From NCBI GenBank assembly GCA_021307315.1, contig JAJSPD010000013.1:558001-622000 (forward strand): a stretch of DNA of 64,000 nt, in the 5' to 3' direction. Numbering within the stretch: the first letter of the stretch is position 1; the number at the start of each line of letters is the position of its first letter. Below the pieces are notes generated by a model. It saw nothing but the letters and a program-made list of their open reading frames with translations, did not search any database and was not told where the DNA came from. This stretch comes from Bisporella sp. PMI_857. Its lineage: Eukaryota > Ascomycota > Leotiomycetes > Helotiales > Helotiaceae. Below are positions 22,542 through 34,548 of this stretch, piece after piece. The position numbers and the translations under genes were made by a program.

Positions 22542-23425
22542 TAAGAGCTCTGGTGCTATGGTTTGGTGGATAGTTATGGCTTGGGCTGGCTTGCCATGTA
22601 TAAAAGTATTGTTCAATTGCAAGTTTAGCCTTGCGCACAGCAACAAGAAGCTTATAAGATTACAAGCTGAGATAATGTAAATATACATATTTAACAAACG
22701 CTTCAATCTCTTTTTGTGATATATTAGAGCATTTGATCTAGAATGGCCGTTAAAACACAACATGGACCATCAATATATAAGCAGACACCATTCAGCATCC
22801 AAAGATCCACAATACTCTCCAGGAGTGTATCGGATATGAATTGATCTTCCTCTCTTATCAGCTCCGACCAAGACCTAATGTGGAGCAAAACATTAGAGAG
22901 AGCGGCAATGCGGCCGCTTGACCGCATTGTGACCATGAACTTCGCGATTTGACCAAAGAAGTCTTTCGACCCTGAAAATGCGTGTTTGTTCACGCGTTTG
23001 CTATTGGATTCGTAGGTAGAACCTCATGGCTACTTAGCGAGACAACTCTATTAATATACTTGCTGAAATCTGCTTGCATCCTGCTTTCCTTGCTTGCACC
23101 GCATTCCATACCCACTTTCAGGAGTGTGCTGAACATAGGCATTTATATGAGAGGAGAGCAAGAACAGCTTTGGTGCTATGGTTGCGAATCGAGAGCAGGC
23201 GGTTGACAAATTATCCGAATTCTCTCCACCAGGTTCCTTCGCACCCCTTGGGGAGAACTTGCTGTGGATATCTACGGAAAGGATGCGCAGGACCTCGTAT
23301 GTTACAATATCTATATTGAATCTATATCAGAAGTGAGACTCAGCTCGCATTCCAGACCCTTCTGAAGATCTTGGCAATATCAAACTCTTTTGCGCCACAA
23401 ACATGAAACAAGAATAGAAAGAGAG
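22542..23425. other. Intergenic, one unexplained open frame
   Basis: A minus-strand frame at 22724-22993 (89 codons, GTG at its start, no ATG) has a fairly protein-like composition but no domain. It could be a decayed exon. Nothing else is seen. Confidence 0.4.
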
Positions 23426-26400
23426 ATGGAGGCGGGCACAAACAACTCGTCATCGTCTTCAGGGGATGGATTCGCCTTCTTCTTTAACACCGGTGCTAAT
23501 GCGCAGTATTTAGCACCAGAAAATGACGCTGCGCGTCAGAATTTGGAGCAGCAGATCGCAAAGCGCACGAAGGAGCTTGAGGATAGGGTACGACAAAAGA
23601 ACGCCATTCGAAAGGCCCAACTTTCAGCAGCAGCGTCACACGGCGTAGGAAATTCGCCGGACCTGAGCTCGCGAGGAGATAAATCTATTGCGCCGATAGA
23701 AATAGCAGGCTCCAATTTAAGAAAACAAACGTGGAGGGAAAGGAGGGAGTTAGTAGAGGAGACTGCCGCCCAGAGAGAGATATCAGGATTAAGATCACAA
23801 GGAGAGCAATCCGCGATATCTGAGAAAAAGCTCCAGCTAAGCTCTACAAAGGGGCAGATTTCTGCTTCAAGAGAAGTTTTAGGGACAGGGTTACTGAGAG
23901 AACAGACTGCTGCTCAAGGGGAGACATCCGAGCCAGGCTCAAAAACCAAGGAGCTTACTATGGCTGAGGAAATTCCGAAGCCGAGCTCATCAAAAGAACA
24001 TCTTTCTGCAGTCACAACAAGCTTAGATTCAGACTTGGGGTTAGGACGACTTGAAGCATCCAAAGCGACACCGCTGCCGAGTTCATATGGAAATAATAGC
24101 ACTCTATCAGTTGATCTGCCCTTATCAACAATAGATGGACTTGCATCTTTGGGATTCGTAGATCCACGGCTCTTGACTAAGCAAGCTGCCTTTAATGAAT
24201 CACCATCATTGGGGAAACGTAAAAGAGGGCGTCCGAAGAAGTATTTCCTAGATAACGAGAATGAAATGCATGAAGGAGAACATGAGTTGACTTCTGCTAG
24301 TCGCTACAGAGAATTAGCACAAGAACCGGCCAAAGCTCTGCATGATAAAACAAGTGAAGGAAAAGACAATGAAAGAGTATTGTCGCACATCGACGAAGTT
24401 CCTAAAGTTCTTCCTAGAGCTATTCCCGGTTCAACGAATAATTTGGGTGTTCAGATTGGGGGTGATCTTTTAGAAGCTGGAGGAAAACGTTTGGAAGGCA
24501 CCGGCGAACTTACAAAACATCTACGCAACCACACAAAACACCTGTCCGCACCCTTTCAAACTAGAAAGGGATCATCTAAAGCGGTCGGAAAGCCTCTGGT
24601 GGAATCTGGCGGAAGCGTATCTGCCCAAAACGATGCGATAAAAGTTGCGAGGACAACGCCATCACCCGGCGTGCCCAATCTGGTTATCACGCGTTCATTA
24701 CAGAACTCCTCATCATCTTTACCCCTCGCCACATCAACCATTGCAAAATATATACCAAAGCTCAGTACTTCGTATTCAGAACCATTCAGAAGATCATTCG
24801 ATCCCGTAGCGGAAACTTCTCAGCGCACAAAAACTGTGTCTGGTACTGAAATCCCAATAACAGGTGAGATCTTTCAGCCTCTCCCACAACTCGACAACGC
24901 CGTCAACCCAAGATCACCACCTTTAAACTCTTTCGCAGCTACGTCGCGTCCAAGCTAATTACCATCTTCTAGGGTCAAGACATAAAATTCCTTCAAACGA
25001 GAAAGTCGTATCCAGCTCTCAAGCTATTTCGAGGTTCACCGACATAGAGGTACTTCTCGAAGAAGAAGTCCTTGAAGAGAGGAGGAGGCAAGCAGCAAGG
25101 CAACAATTTGGAAGCAAGCAGCCCGTGGAAGTTATAGATCTCACTGACATGGCCACGCCTCCGCAGGATGAAGGAGAGCCCATGGATGGGGTTCAAGATG
25201 ACAGTAGTAAGTTAGCCCCTTGGAACAAAGCCAAACACTTTAAAATAGCCTCAGGAGTTCTAATAACTCAAAGATATAAATGTGAATAATGCCAACCTTC
25301 CTCCTGGGCCACAGAGCCTTCAACAATCATTACCAACTACCAGTAGAGGTCGACTACCCATTAGCCAAGTCGCTGTTATGTCTCAATCTACCAGTACATC
25401 TGGAGCAATCACCAATAGAAGCCAGCTACCGACTACCCAAGCCGCAGGTTTTCCTCAGCTCACCAGTCAAACAGGACCGGCAACTTCTGGACAATTAGCT
25501 ACTACTCAAGTCGCAGACACTCCCCAATCCAGTACTCTACCACATACATTCCGGGACTCCACTGGCAGGATCTTCAGAGCGGATCAATACAGATCCTGCA
25601 GCAAGAACCATGGACGCGCCTGTCCCCTGGCAAATTTCTCGCGAAAGATCCATAAACCTACTGAATATAGAGAATCATGTGACCGACATAACTTGATAGG
25701 TCCATGGGCTCATGGTCCATGGATGACTAATCAATCAGGTGATAGGGCAGGAGCTGGTAGTGGCCCACAACAGCCTGTGCAGTCCACCGTAATCAACAAC
25801 GCTTGGGCCCAGCTACAGCAAAGCTTGCATGCAATGGCTCAAGCTCCAAATTCTACTGCGACACCATCTGGTTCTGAGGATCAATCCGATCTCAAGCAAA
25901 GTCAGCTTGCACCTGGCCCTAATTTCTCTCGGGTTCCCTCTGGTCTCGTCACACAGCCACCTACTCCTCAGTTGCATCGACAACCCAAACACTCCACCGC
26001 AAACAAGGTCCCATTAGCTCAGCAGCTACCTGCAGTCAGTCGAGCTCCCAGATTACTGCCATTTGGCACAAGAACTCTAGCACGTGATATCCTGCTTGCC
26101 ACGAACTCTCATCCTTCAGAGCCGGGCCTGAATGCACATTTACGTGTCCTTGCAGATCGGTATGATGACATTAACGATTTTACCGATCTGAGCACGATAC
26201 GCTGGGATTTGCTTGAGTCAGATTCTTCGCCTCTACTAGCCGGTAATCGCCAACCAACTTCATATCAGAGCCTTAGACCGTCCGCTATGCCACCAGCAAT
26301 CGAAAATGCACTACAAAGACCCCCCATTCACAATTCTCAGCCAGGTTATAGTACAGCATTGCCAGGTCAAGGATACATTGCCGGTCAGGTCACAGCACGT

Positions 26401-28104
26401 AACAATGGCCCGTCCATGCGTCCAATGTCTTACCAGACTGCACCTCAACAAACGAATGTATCTGGATCGTCTGGAGCTCTGGTCGCTGATGAAAATGCCA
26501 TTGCGATTACCCGGGCCTACCTTCAATCTCACTCTCAAACCTCTCAATCTTCACAGTCTGGAAGACGCGCTACTACGCAAACTCAAGCGCTACCTACTCC
26601 TAGTCAACCATCTCAACTTAGACAGGATACTACACAGCCTCAAAGAGCACTTCATACTCAAGTTCAGTCATCACAGCTCGGGAGAAGCGCTCTGCAAGCT
26701 CAACAAGTGCAACAAGTGCAACGTAGCCCTTATACCACCAGTGAGCAAAAATTCGATAGCAGTTCTAGCACACCCCAGGCTCGAGCTGTCTCTGTCATCA
26801 TCAGATCACCCAAGCCGTCCCATACATTCGCCCAATCTCAAGTCTCTCATTCTTCTAACCTTGGTACACCCTCTTCATATGCTAAAGCTCCAGCCTTGGC
26901 ATCTTCTCCTACAACTATACCTCAAAGCGACGCGTCATCTCGGAGCTTCGGGGTAGTCATTCCGGCCACGGCTGCGGTTCGTGCTAGTCACCTAACACCT
27001 TTACGTGTTGGAAGCCCAGCAGCAAGTTTCACAAGCGGCGATAGTACGAAGAAAAAACGCGGTCGACCTTTCAAGAATCCTGAAGGAACACCTAAACCAC
27101 AAGCCGAATCCAAAAAGCGTGGCCGACCATTCAAGAATGCAGAAAACGCCACTTCCAGAGCATCGCAATCCGAAGATAATGTTGTTAAGAAGCGTGGTCG
27201 CCCCTCTAAAAACCCCTTGGAACGTATAGTAAAGCCCCTTCGTGAGCCTAGGTATATGGTGTTCATCTGTGAGTGGGAGGGTTGTAGAGCAAAACTGCAC
27301 AATCTCGATACTCTCAAGGTACACATACTCAACGTACACTATAAGAAAGACAAAAATGGTATCTCACAGTGCAAATGGGGACAATGTGAAGCAGCCGATG
27401 ACGCGGGAGATTATGACGATTCAGAGGATAATGTAATGGGAGGTGTCATGGCAGCTGAAGATGCATCGAATAGAAGCTTAGACGAGAGTTATTCAGAGAG
27501 CGATAACTCGGATCTTCCACCCGATGACCTTCCACCTGATAACCTTCCATGGGAGAACCTCTCAGCAAATAGAGCATCAGGTGGCGTACTTACAGCTGAC
27601 GATTCTGGAGCAGACGAGCTTGGAATAGATGAACTAGCACTTGAAGCCGGTAATGTAGAGGTAAATAATGTTACAACTGAAAAGCGATCGGAGGTCAAGC
27701 TCAGACGTTTACGCTTTCACAACCGACAAGATTGGGAAAACCATATTCAAAATGCTCATTTGGTACCATACGCTTGGCATATGGGCGACGGACCCAAGGT
27801 AGACCCTCCAAGTGAGTCAACCCATTTGACCCAGCTATCCATTCCTGCTCACACAACAGGTATAGAGGCTTCAGGTGAATCAAAGGTGCTCCCTCCCTGG
27901 TTGTTTGATGACCAAGGTCGGCAAGTCATCAACTCCATCGAAGGCCAGCAAATTGAGCGGGGAGATGCGAAGAAGAATAATAAACGGCGGCTCCAGGATG
28001 CGCGACGAGAGGAAGCTAGACAAGACATGAACGTAATTCTAAAGCCTGTCAAGAACCCTGAGGAGTATATGATCATTGATGATGACGATGACGAGAGCAG
28101 TTGA
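23426..28104 (+). CDS. Large AT-hook / C2H2 zinc-finger nuclear protein
   Basis: A probable DNA-binding nuclear protein of 1484 residues, without an assigned family. Exons are 23426-24863, 24973-25206, 25274-27811 and 27860-28104. The last intron is 48 nt and in frame, so reading straight through is also possible. Exon 1 has a coiled-coil start (LEQQIAKRTKELEDRV) and one AT-hook (GKRKRGRPKKY). Exon 2 contains VEVIDLTD, a SUMO-interaction-like motif. Exon 3 has a Cys/His patch (CSKNHGRACPLANF, later CDRH), a long Gln/Ser/Thr-rich region, three more AT-hooks (KKRGRPF twice, KKRGRPSKNP) and a C2H2 finger (CEWEGCRAKL, then HILNVH). A split second finger follows (CKWGQC, then HIQNAH after ~100 residues). 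The end is acidic. A role in chromatin or transcription is inferred from these motifs only. Confidence 0.82.
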
Positions 28105-28686
28105 GAGAAAGCCAAAGGGGCTTGAATGTGAGAAATGAGGACATAACCCTGGTGAATAGACGTAGGGGCGTCATGTATTATTGTGCTACTATCATCAACT
28201 TAGAGACGAAGTCTTAGAGGGGCACGAGATGAGAAGCAGCGATAGATACAGCTATCTTTGTGGTGCCTGGCACTGCATAGTACAACTGATAGTAGCGGCA
28301 CTTACGGTGATGTCCCCTACATAGGCCAATCAATGAACACAAGGACTATTTACTAAAATATGAACAACCCATTTCAATTGTCTTGTGAGAACCTCGCATG
28401 TTCTCTACACATATCCTGCAATTCTTCGGTATAATAAGACGAGAAAATATATACTCCTTCGATTTCTTGAACTGAAAGAAGTTGTATTTGGATTAGTTGG
28501 AGCGTTACAACCCCTGCGTAGACAATATACCCCTAGTAAAGCCAAACCTCGCGACAATCTAGCTTCCTTCGGTAGGCGGTGTGATGCTTAACCTTTAAAT
28601 TGTCTGCCCCTCGAATACTACCCGCCAAAATCTTATAAACACAGACAAACCAGAACCTCTAGATAGCCATATTACCACGGAACACG
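28105..28686. other. Intergenic, no feature seen
   Basis: Spacer between the AT-hook gene and the ataxin-10 gene. It holds a 3' UTR and a promoter; no other feature is supported. Confidence 0.5.
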
Positions 28687-31600
28687 ATGCATTGCGTAGA
28701 ATGTGGAAACCCTCTCCCTGATATCCGGGACAGCAGCACCGCGTGCAGCAAATGCAAAACGCTTGTTGCTACATGGTGGGACGAAACGTCGAACTCGCAC
28801 AGAATCCATCGAGAAACCTTGCTCCCATTTTCAGCTGAGCAAGTAGGTACAATGTCACAACGGAGGAACAGCCAGACCATCGAGGAGAGGAATTTTCAGG
28901 CTGCCTTGATCTGTCTTGAGCTTCATTTTGAGACGAAGATTGGGCTTGGGCCAAAGACTATGCCAGAAGTAAAGAAGAATGTGGGAAAGACGTTGGATTT
29001 GAGCTTGAACAAATCCGATGTTAGGTATATCCTCCAGTCGCTCTGCAGTGTTGTCACGAATCAAAAGCTGATTACTTGGATGCAGAGAAAGCCTTGCAAA
29101 GAATGTTGACATTTGGATGCGTCTACAAAAGATCTTCAACCTTGCACTCCCTATCCTCAATAGCCGGTCTCTCCGGGATTCATATGCTCAGAATGGTACA
29201 CTTAATGAGCCTGGCACATCAGAGAATGCCAGCCTAATTCTGAAAAATTACGATGTACTGGTCCGAGACCTACACTTCTTGAACAGCCTGCTGGTCATAT
29301 CGAGGAATATGCTGGCGATCAAGGATACGGCTCAGGAGATCTGCGCAGCTGTTCAATTTGACCATGTTGTTCGAGAACTGGTTGTGCTGTGCGTCAATGT
29401 CACAAGCAAAAGTGGCTATGATGGAGACAATATGGATGATGTGAGCAGGGGAAAGCTAAATGAGGTTGGAGAATTATGTGATTTAAACTAAACTTTTTTT
29501 TGGCTCAATTACTGACCTAGTTTTCAGATAAAAAATTGCTTGTCACCTCCTTACAACATATGCACAATTGGACTATGGGGAATGATCGTTTTAAGATGCT
29601 ATTCTGGTTCGAAATGCTGTTCGATGGGGAGCTTCACAACGATACCATACATGAGCTGCCGCCAGATAATCTAAACGTTGAGAAGGTATATGCAGAAGTC
29701 AAGAATTGGATTAGACGCCATTCCCGCAAAGACAAGTTAGCAGCCCGACTTCTCGATAAATATACCGCAGATGTGAAATCTGGAGTTACTCCAGGACCCC
29801 TCCCGCCACCTCAGGATGACATTAAACGAGATGGCACTCTGGAGGAATCGAAAACCCCGGTTTGGAGGCCGGAGTTGGAGGATAAATATGAGCAAGACAG
29901 ACTCTACGCCCGGGTTTCACATGAGATTGATATTTGGTGGAAGTTTGTACGAGATGCCAATTATGAGGGCTGGGTCGTCCCAATGGAGACTGTTGAAGGT
30001 GCTATGGCTCGTGCTGAGGCATGCAAAGAGAATGCTATGCATCGGTACATGCCTCGTGGAAATGACCCACATTATGATGGCGAGGATGAGTATGATGTCG
30101 CGGACGGAGCGCCCCCTCTCGTGTACAGTGAAAATGCGGCATCCGTAATTGACTACCGATCTCGTGATGAGAATGGAGAACTTATTGATGATGAGGAAGA
30201 TGAAGAGGAGGAAGAGGAAGATGAAGATGACGACGAGTCATATGTGGAAGGTCCTTTGCGAGGTCTTCTGACAGAAATCCCGAATATTCTTGATACGAAA
30301 CAGATTGAGGCTCTGCACATGACAGTCAAAGCATGCATCGTCGATTCTATGGGCTCTGGACTTACTCCAGCCGGAGAGAATCTTCAAAAGACACGATGCA
30401 AAATGTTTTTGGCACTTGATTGTGGCAAAAATCTTCTTCGAGAGCTTCTAGTCTTCATTGCTGTTTGGGAGCAAACGGATCAGCAGTTCATTTTCCAGAT
30501 CACGGCTCAGATTATCGAGTCATTTCATCACAACGCTCTCCTACCCTACGCATGGAACTCTTTACGCATTCTTAAAGACATAGTGTCACCTGCACAAACT
30601 GTTCTGCTTCGACTTATCAATTATATGTTCAGAGCAAGGAAAGACAGTTCGATCTACGACGACCTAAAAGACTACAACCGTGACGCGAAGCTCATTCACT
30701 TTCTGTACACCTATTTCCGCTGCCGGGTTGTTCCTGACTGCATGGCCTTGATATACGCTCAAGCTCAGATCAGACTAGGGTCTAGCGATCCGGCTGAGTT
30801 TCCAGTAGATCTTTGGGATATGGAGCGTGCCAAAGATGGCCTATCACAATATCTTGAGCTGATCTCTGTCATTGCTGAGATATCAGAAATGCGAACATTA
30901 CTGATAGAATGGGAAGCAGTGTACGAGCTAATCGCGCTCTTGAAAGCCCTAGAGGCCGGTGTGGAGAGAAAACCCTTGGTCGATCCAGTCCGCCGCCCGC
31001 ACCTTGATGGAACTCCCACCAGCCGCACAGAATACCATAACACGCCTCATGAGTTTCCATGGGCCGGGATCAAAAACCAAATCCTTATAATCATAGCCTC
31101 TCTTGTGGCGCCAACGAACGCACGTCGCAACGGACCCGGGAATCCAACCGTTCAGAAACAGATATTGGACCGCGGAGGAATCATGCCTTTGCTAAATTGT
31201 TGCGCCTATGATGGGCATAACGAATATCTTAAGGAACGAGCCACTGTCGCTATGAAGTATGTGATGGATGGCTGCGAGGAAGCGCAACAGTATGTACGGG
31301 ATATGGTCCCTGTTGCTAACCAAAAACCTCAACAAGGACCACTTCCTGCCCAAAACGGAGCCTCGGGATCTATACCTGATCTAACACGGCAGATGGCTGC
31401 ACATAAAATCAACCCCACAGCCATTTCTGAAACAAGAGAAGGGGTTGAGGCACTCCGTCGTGGTATTAACGCAATGGATTCTCTGTCAGACGTGAACAAG
31501 AAGCAGGTTACCGAACAATTAGAAAAGATCACACGTGCAGCAAGCGAAAACCCGCGAATCCTCACGAACGGCCCAACGCAAGCAGAGGTCGAGCAGTACA

Positions 31601-31725
31601 TGGCCCAGGTATTAAGTCAGGGGGGGTTGACGCCAGAGCAGGTGGAGATCTTTCATAAGATGCAAGCGCAGAATGATATATTAAAGAAGGCGCTGGAGGA
31701 GCAGCCTAAAGGAGCTGGTCGCTGA
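28687..31725 (+). CDS. Ataxin-10 domain protein with zinc-ribbon-like N-terminus
   Basis: The C-terminal part is the ataxin-10/Ctr86 armadillo-like domain, recognised from GGIMPLLNCCAYDGHNEYLKE followed by RATVAMKYVMDGCEEAQ. The proposed exons are 28687-29024, 29086-29477 and 29528-31725, giving 975 residues. The first join gives LNKSDVRESLAKNVDIWMRL. The second (near 29478-29527) has a weak GTGATT donor, and its edges are uncertain. The first ~45 residues hold two CxxC knuckles (CVECG and CSKCK), which I do not know from this family; the ATG at 28852 would give a form without them. A very acidic run (EEDEEEEEEDEDDDE, ~30198-30236) splits the protein before the helical repeats. Human ataxin-10 works in neurite growth and cytokinesis; the fungal role is unclear. 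Confidence 0.85.
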
Positions 31726-33091
31726 TTCATACCGAGATCCAGATAAATTGATGGGCTTTTGATGATATGCATGGGCGAATATAGAATGGAGTACGGCTGG
31801 GCATTTGCATGGGTGGTGTTTGTGGTAGATACCCTGGATTTAACCAACGGTGTTATAGGCATTAAAAAAGAATCAAAATGAGTGCTTGCTGAATACCGGG
31901 CACAAGTGTGTCAGGCTTGCCGAATCCTCCCGTGATCTAAAAATTAGCATCTACTTCCATTGCTTGTAATATGCGTGATTGTGCTGCCGAAATCATGTAA
32001 ATTTATCCTTAGGCCTACATTTTGGAAAGCGCAGTTTGAACGAGATGTCAAATTGCAGCCAGAATTACCGAGCCTTGAAGCTCATGTCAACTTCTTGGTG
32101 AGGAAAATACTGCTGATTCACAGGGTACACTCAATTCCCTAAAATAATGGGAAGGCGTGTCAGGGTATACGAGATTGGGTTCCAAAGGTTCAATGTATGG
32201 TTATTGGTGTGTGCATTGCAGTTTGGAGCTCTTATCGTTGAATTCTTCCATGCATATTTTGACGAAGGGACTGCTCTGGTATCCGTGTTAACAAGTGTAT
32301 GACAGTGCCCTCTGAACCTCGATGCCTTCATGAATAAGCGGCAACTTTTGTGAATCCTCTCGCGGTGTTCAACTTGTCACAGGATGGCTATTTATGTACC
32401 CGATTGAAGCCAACCCCGCCGATCATTACTTGGTTCCCGACATTATCCCACGCTGCAGGAATTACCCGTATACAAATAACAGGGCAGCCTAACGGTAAGC
32501 CAAATATCCTTAATCACTACAGCGCTGTTCCTTTTAATACTTCAATTATTTCTATCAACCAATTGGAAGACTACCGGAAAATGAAAGAAGAAAAGGGCCG
32601 AAGATGCAGCTCTTTTATTCTAAAGTCAGATTTTTAACTCGGTGACAAAGTCTGAGAGAGCGGTGGCACAAACGATATCTATCTATATGCTTTATTTCTA
32701 TCTAAAATAGCGTTGAGGCGATTGCGTGTGCGCTTTTATGTAGATCTGATCCTGGCATCGTTGCTTTTACGCCTTGCCTGTGGTTGCGTTCCTCTTTTTG
32801 CCTCGTGAGCCATGGACGTAAAGATTCTTGTAGCATGTGCCTTCTACCGACATCTCTCCTTAAACCCTTCAAGTCTTGGGGCTTTGTGGATAAAGAGAGG
32901 CCGCGGTCTTTGAAGGGTATCGTGTATACATCCCATTGCTCGTTCATTTACAAGCCCGAGAAAACCAATCAGTCGGCGCTCAAGAACAAAGCCGGTTCAG
33001 CTCAAGTGACCAACCAGATCCTGTCCCTCTTACTTCATCACCATATCGCCCTCCTTCTCCTCCCCACCCAGATCAGCCAACTACAAGCCCA
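31726..33091. other. Intergenic region (1.4 kb)
   Basis: No supported gene. Plus-strand frames from 32784 onward overlap the SAM-domain gene in antisense and come from its GC-rich sequence. Confidence 0.5.
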
Positions 33092-33775
33092 TCAGCCCGA
33101 TCGATCTTTCCCCTCCTCCGCATCATCCTCCCCGCACAAGAGATCACTCACCCTCATCCTCGTCTCCAAGCCGCCTCCAACCCTCCCCTCAGGCGTATAC
33201 GTCCTCTCCCTCCCGACCCTCACACCCAACTCGCCCCTCATCCCCTCCCCATCCCCGTTCCCCTGCCCATCACCGCTCCACTCACGACTCGCATCCCTCG
33301 TCTCAGCGACTTCGCCCACCCTTCCCCTCCCACGCGCGTCACCACCAAGTACAGAACCCCGCCCGGGCGCGCCATTGCCCTCGCTCTCGCCCAACACCCC
33401 CCCGCCGCCATCTCGAAAATCCCTCCACTCCTCCGGGCTCGGCAGCGGCCGGTCATCCTCCCAGCCGTAGCCGCGCGCAAACGCGCGCTGCAGCTTCCGG
33501 CGATGCCCGATGGAGATGCCCAGGCGCTCGAACTCTGCCTCCGACAGCTGGCTCAGCGACTCCAGCGTGAGGCCTGCCCTCTCGCACGCGGTGACGTACT
33601 GCTGGAGGCCGAGCGCGGCGAGCGGCGGCACGAGGGACGCGTGGGCCGCGGGAGCGGAGGCGGCGGACGACGACGACGACGACGACAGCGGCAGGTTTGC
33701 AGAGGCGGTTGGAGGTGGGATAACGGGGGAGGATGGGAGGGAGATGTGGTTTGGTGCTGAGGCGTGTGGTTTCAT
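33092..33775 (-). CDS. SAM-domain protein, GC-rich
   Basis: A 227-residue single-exon protein. A Ser/Pro/Ala-rich start with an eight-serine run leads into one sterile-alpha-motif domain at about residues 50-100 (LAALGLQQYVTACERAGLT, then LSEAEFERLGISIGHRRKL). SAM domains mediate protein or RNA binding and polymerisation. After it comes a Gly/Arg/Glu-rich disordered tail. The gene is far richer in G+C than its neighbours, which makes long antisense open frames on the other strand. It may be a short adaptor protein. The downstream end is a normal stop, but a further exon beyond it cannot be excluded. Confidence 0.75.
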   Translation of the reverse strand: MKPHASAPNHISLPSSPVIPPPTASANLPLSSSSSSSAASAPAAHASLVPPLAALGLQQYVTACERAGLTLESLSQLSEAEFERLGISIGHRRKLQRAFARGYGWEDDRPLPSPEEWRDFRDGGGGVLGESEGNGAPGRGSVLGGDARGRGRVGEVAETRDASREWSGDGQGNGDGEGMRGELGVRVGRERTYTPEGRVGGGLETRMRVSDLLCGEDDAEEGKDRSG

Positions 33776-34548
33776 CTTTTTCCTTGGTTTTGTTTCCTAC
33801 TCTCTCTCTCTTTCTCTCCCTCTCAAATCTAGACCCCCCCCCAAAACCGTCGAAATAAGGACTCAAAATCAGGATCTTCTCCTTTTTTCGCGTTCCTGAA
33901 ATTTCCCCCAAAAAAACAATAAGGGGGGCCTTCGCTTAACCCAGCGTGTCGGGTAGATGTATTTCTTCGCTTGTGTAAAAGGGGTGTTGGTGCACAAATC
34001 GTAAGTAGGGTCTTGATCAAAAAAAAAAAAAAAATAGGGGTCTTGGAGTTCTAGATTCCGGATTGTTTATGGATGCCTCTTATTTATTTTTCTCAATGAA
34101 AGGAAGGCATTTCCAAGTTTTTTATTATATACTTTCTATGAGATCAAAAGAAAGGGACGATCAATGAACCAGCGGAGGGGCGTGGTGGGAGAGATATGAC
34201 GAAAGATGACGTAGGGGCGTGCCTTTGCCAAGGCCAGGATGGTAGAGGTCTTCTCACACACATAACTCTGTTTTTGTCTATTTTTATATCTCCAGGAACT
34301 GCCTCAATGTGATAGGTACACTTGCTTAAATTTGAGTTTTGAGGAAGGATCGGAAATCACGTATTTTTGCTTGGCTCTCAAAATGTGATGTAGTCGAAAC
34401 TGGTGGTAAGAATGATGTTTAAGTCAAACTTAAATAAACCCCGTATTATATATAGTATTTCATAATGATAACGCCTCCAAATGCTGCCTTTCCAGATTGA
34501 ACGCCACTTGATAAATTTAGATAGAAGTAAAGGCGTAGGTGGCATAAA
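33776..34548. other. Intergenic with simple-sequence tracts
   Basis: Between the SAM-domain start and the P450 end. It contains a CT-rich tract (33797-33829) in the likely SAM-gene promoter and a run of 16 A (34019-34034). No gene is seen. Confidence 0.6.

Noticed and set aside
22724..22993. 89-codon minus-strand frame with protein-like composition
   Set aside because: No ATG, no domain, and no convincing splice partner upstream; kept only as a note in the intergenic entry.
30153..30338. Minus-strand frame with a long serine run
   Set aside because: It is the reverse of the acidic Glu/Asp run of the ataxin-10 gene.
32784..33760. Two long plus-strand open frames rich in Pro/Ser/Arg
   Set aside because: They are antisense to the SAM-domain gene; their length comes from its high GC content and they show no domain.
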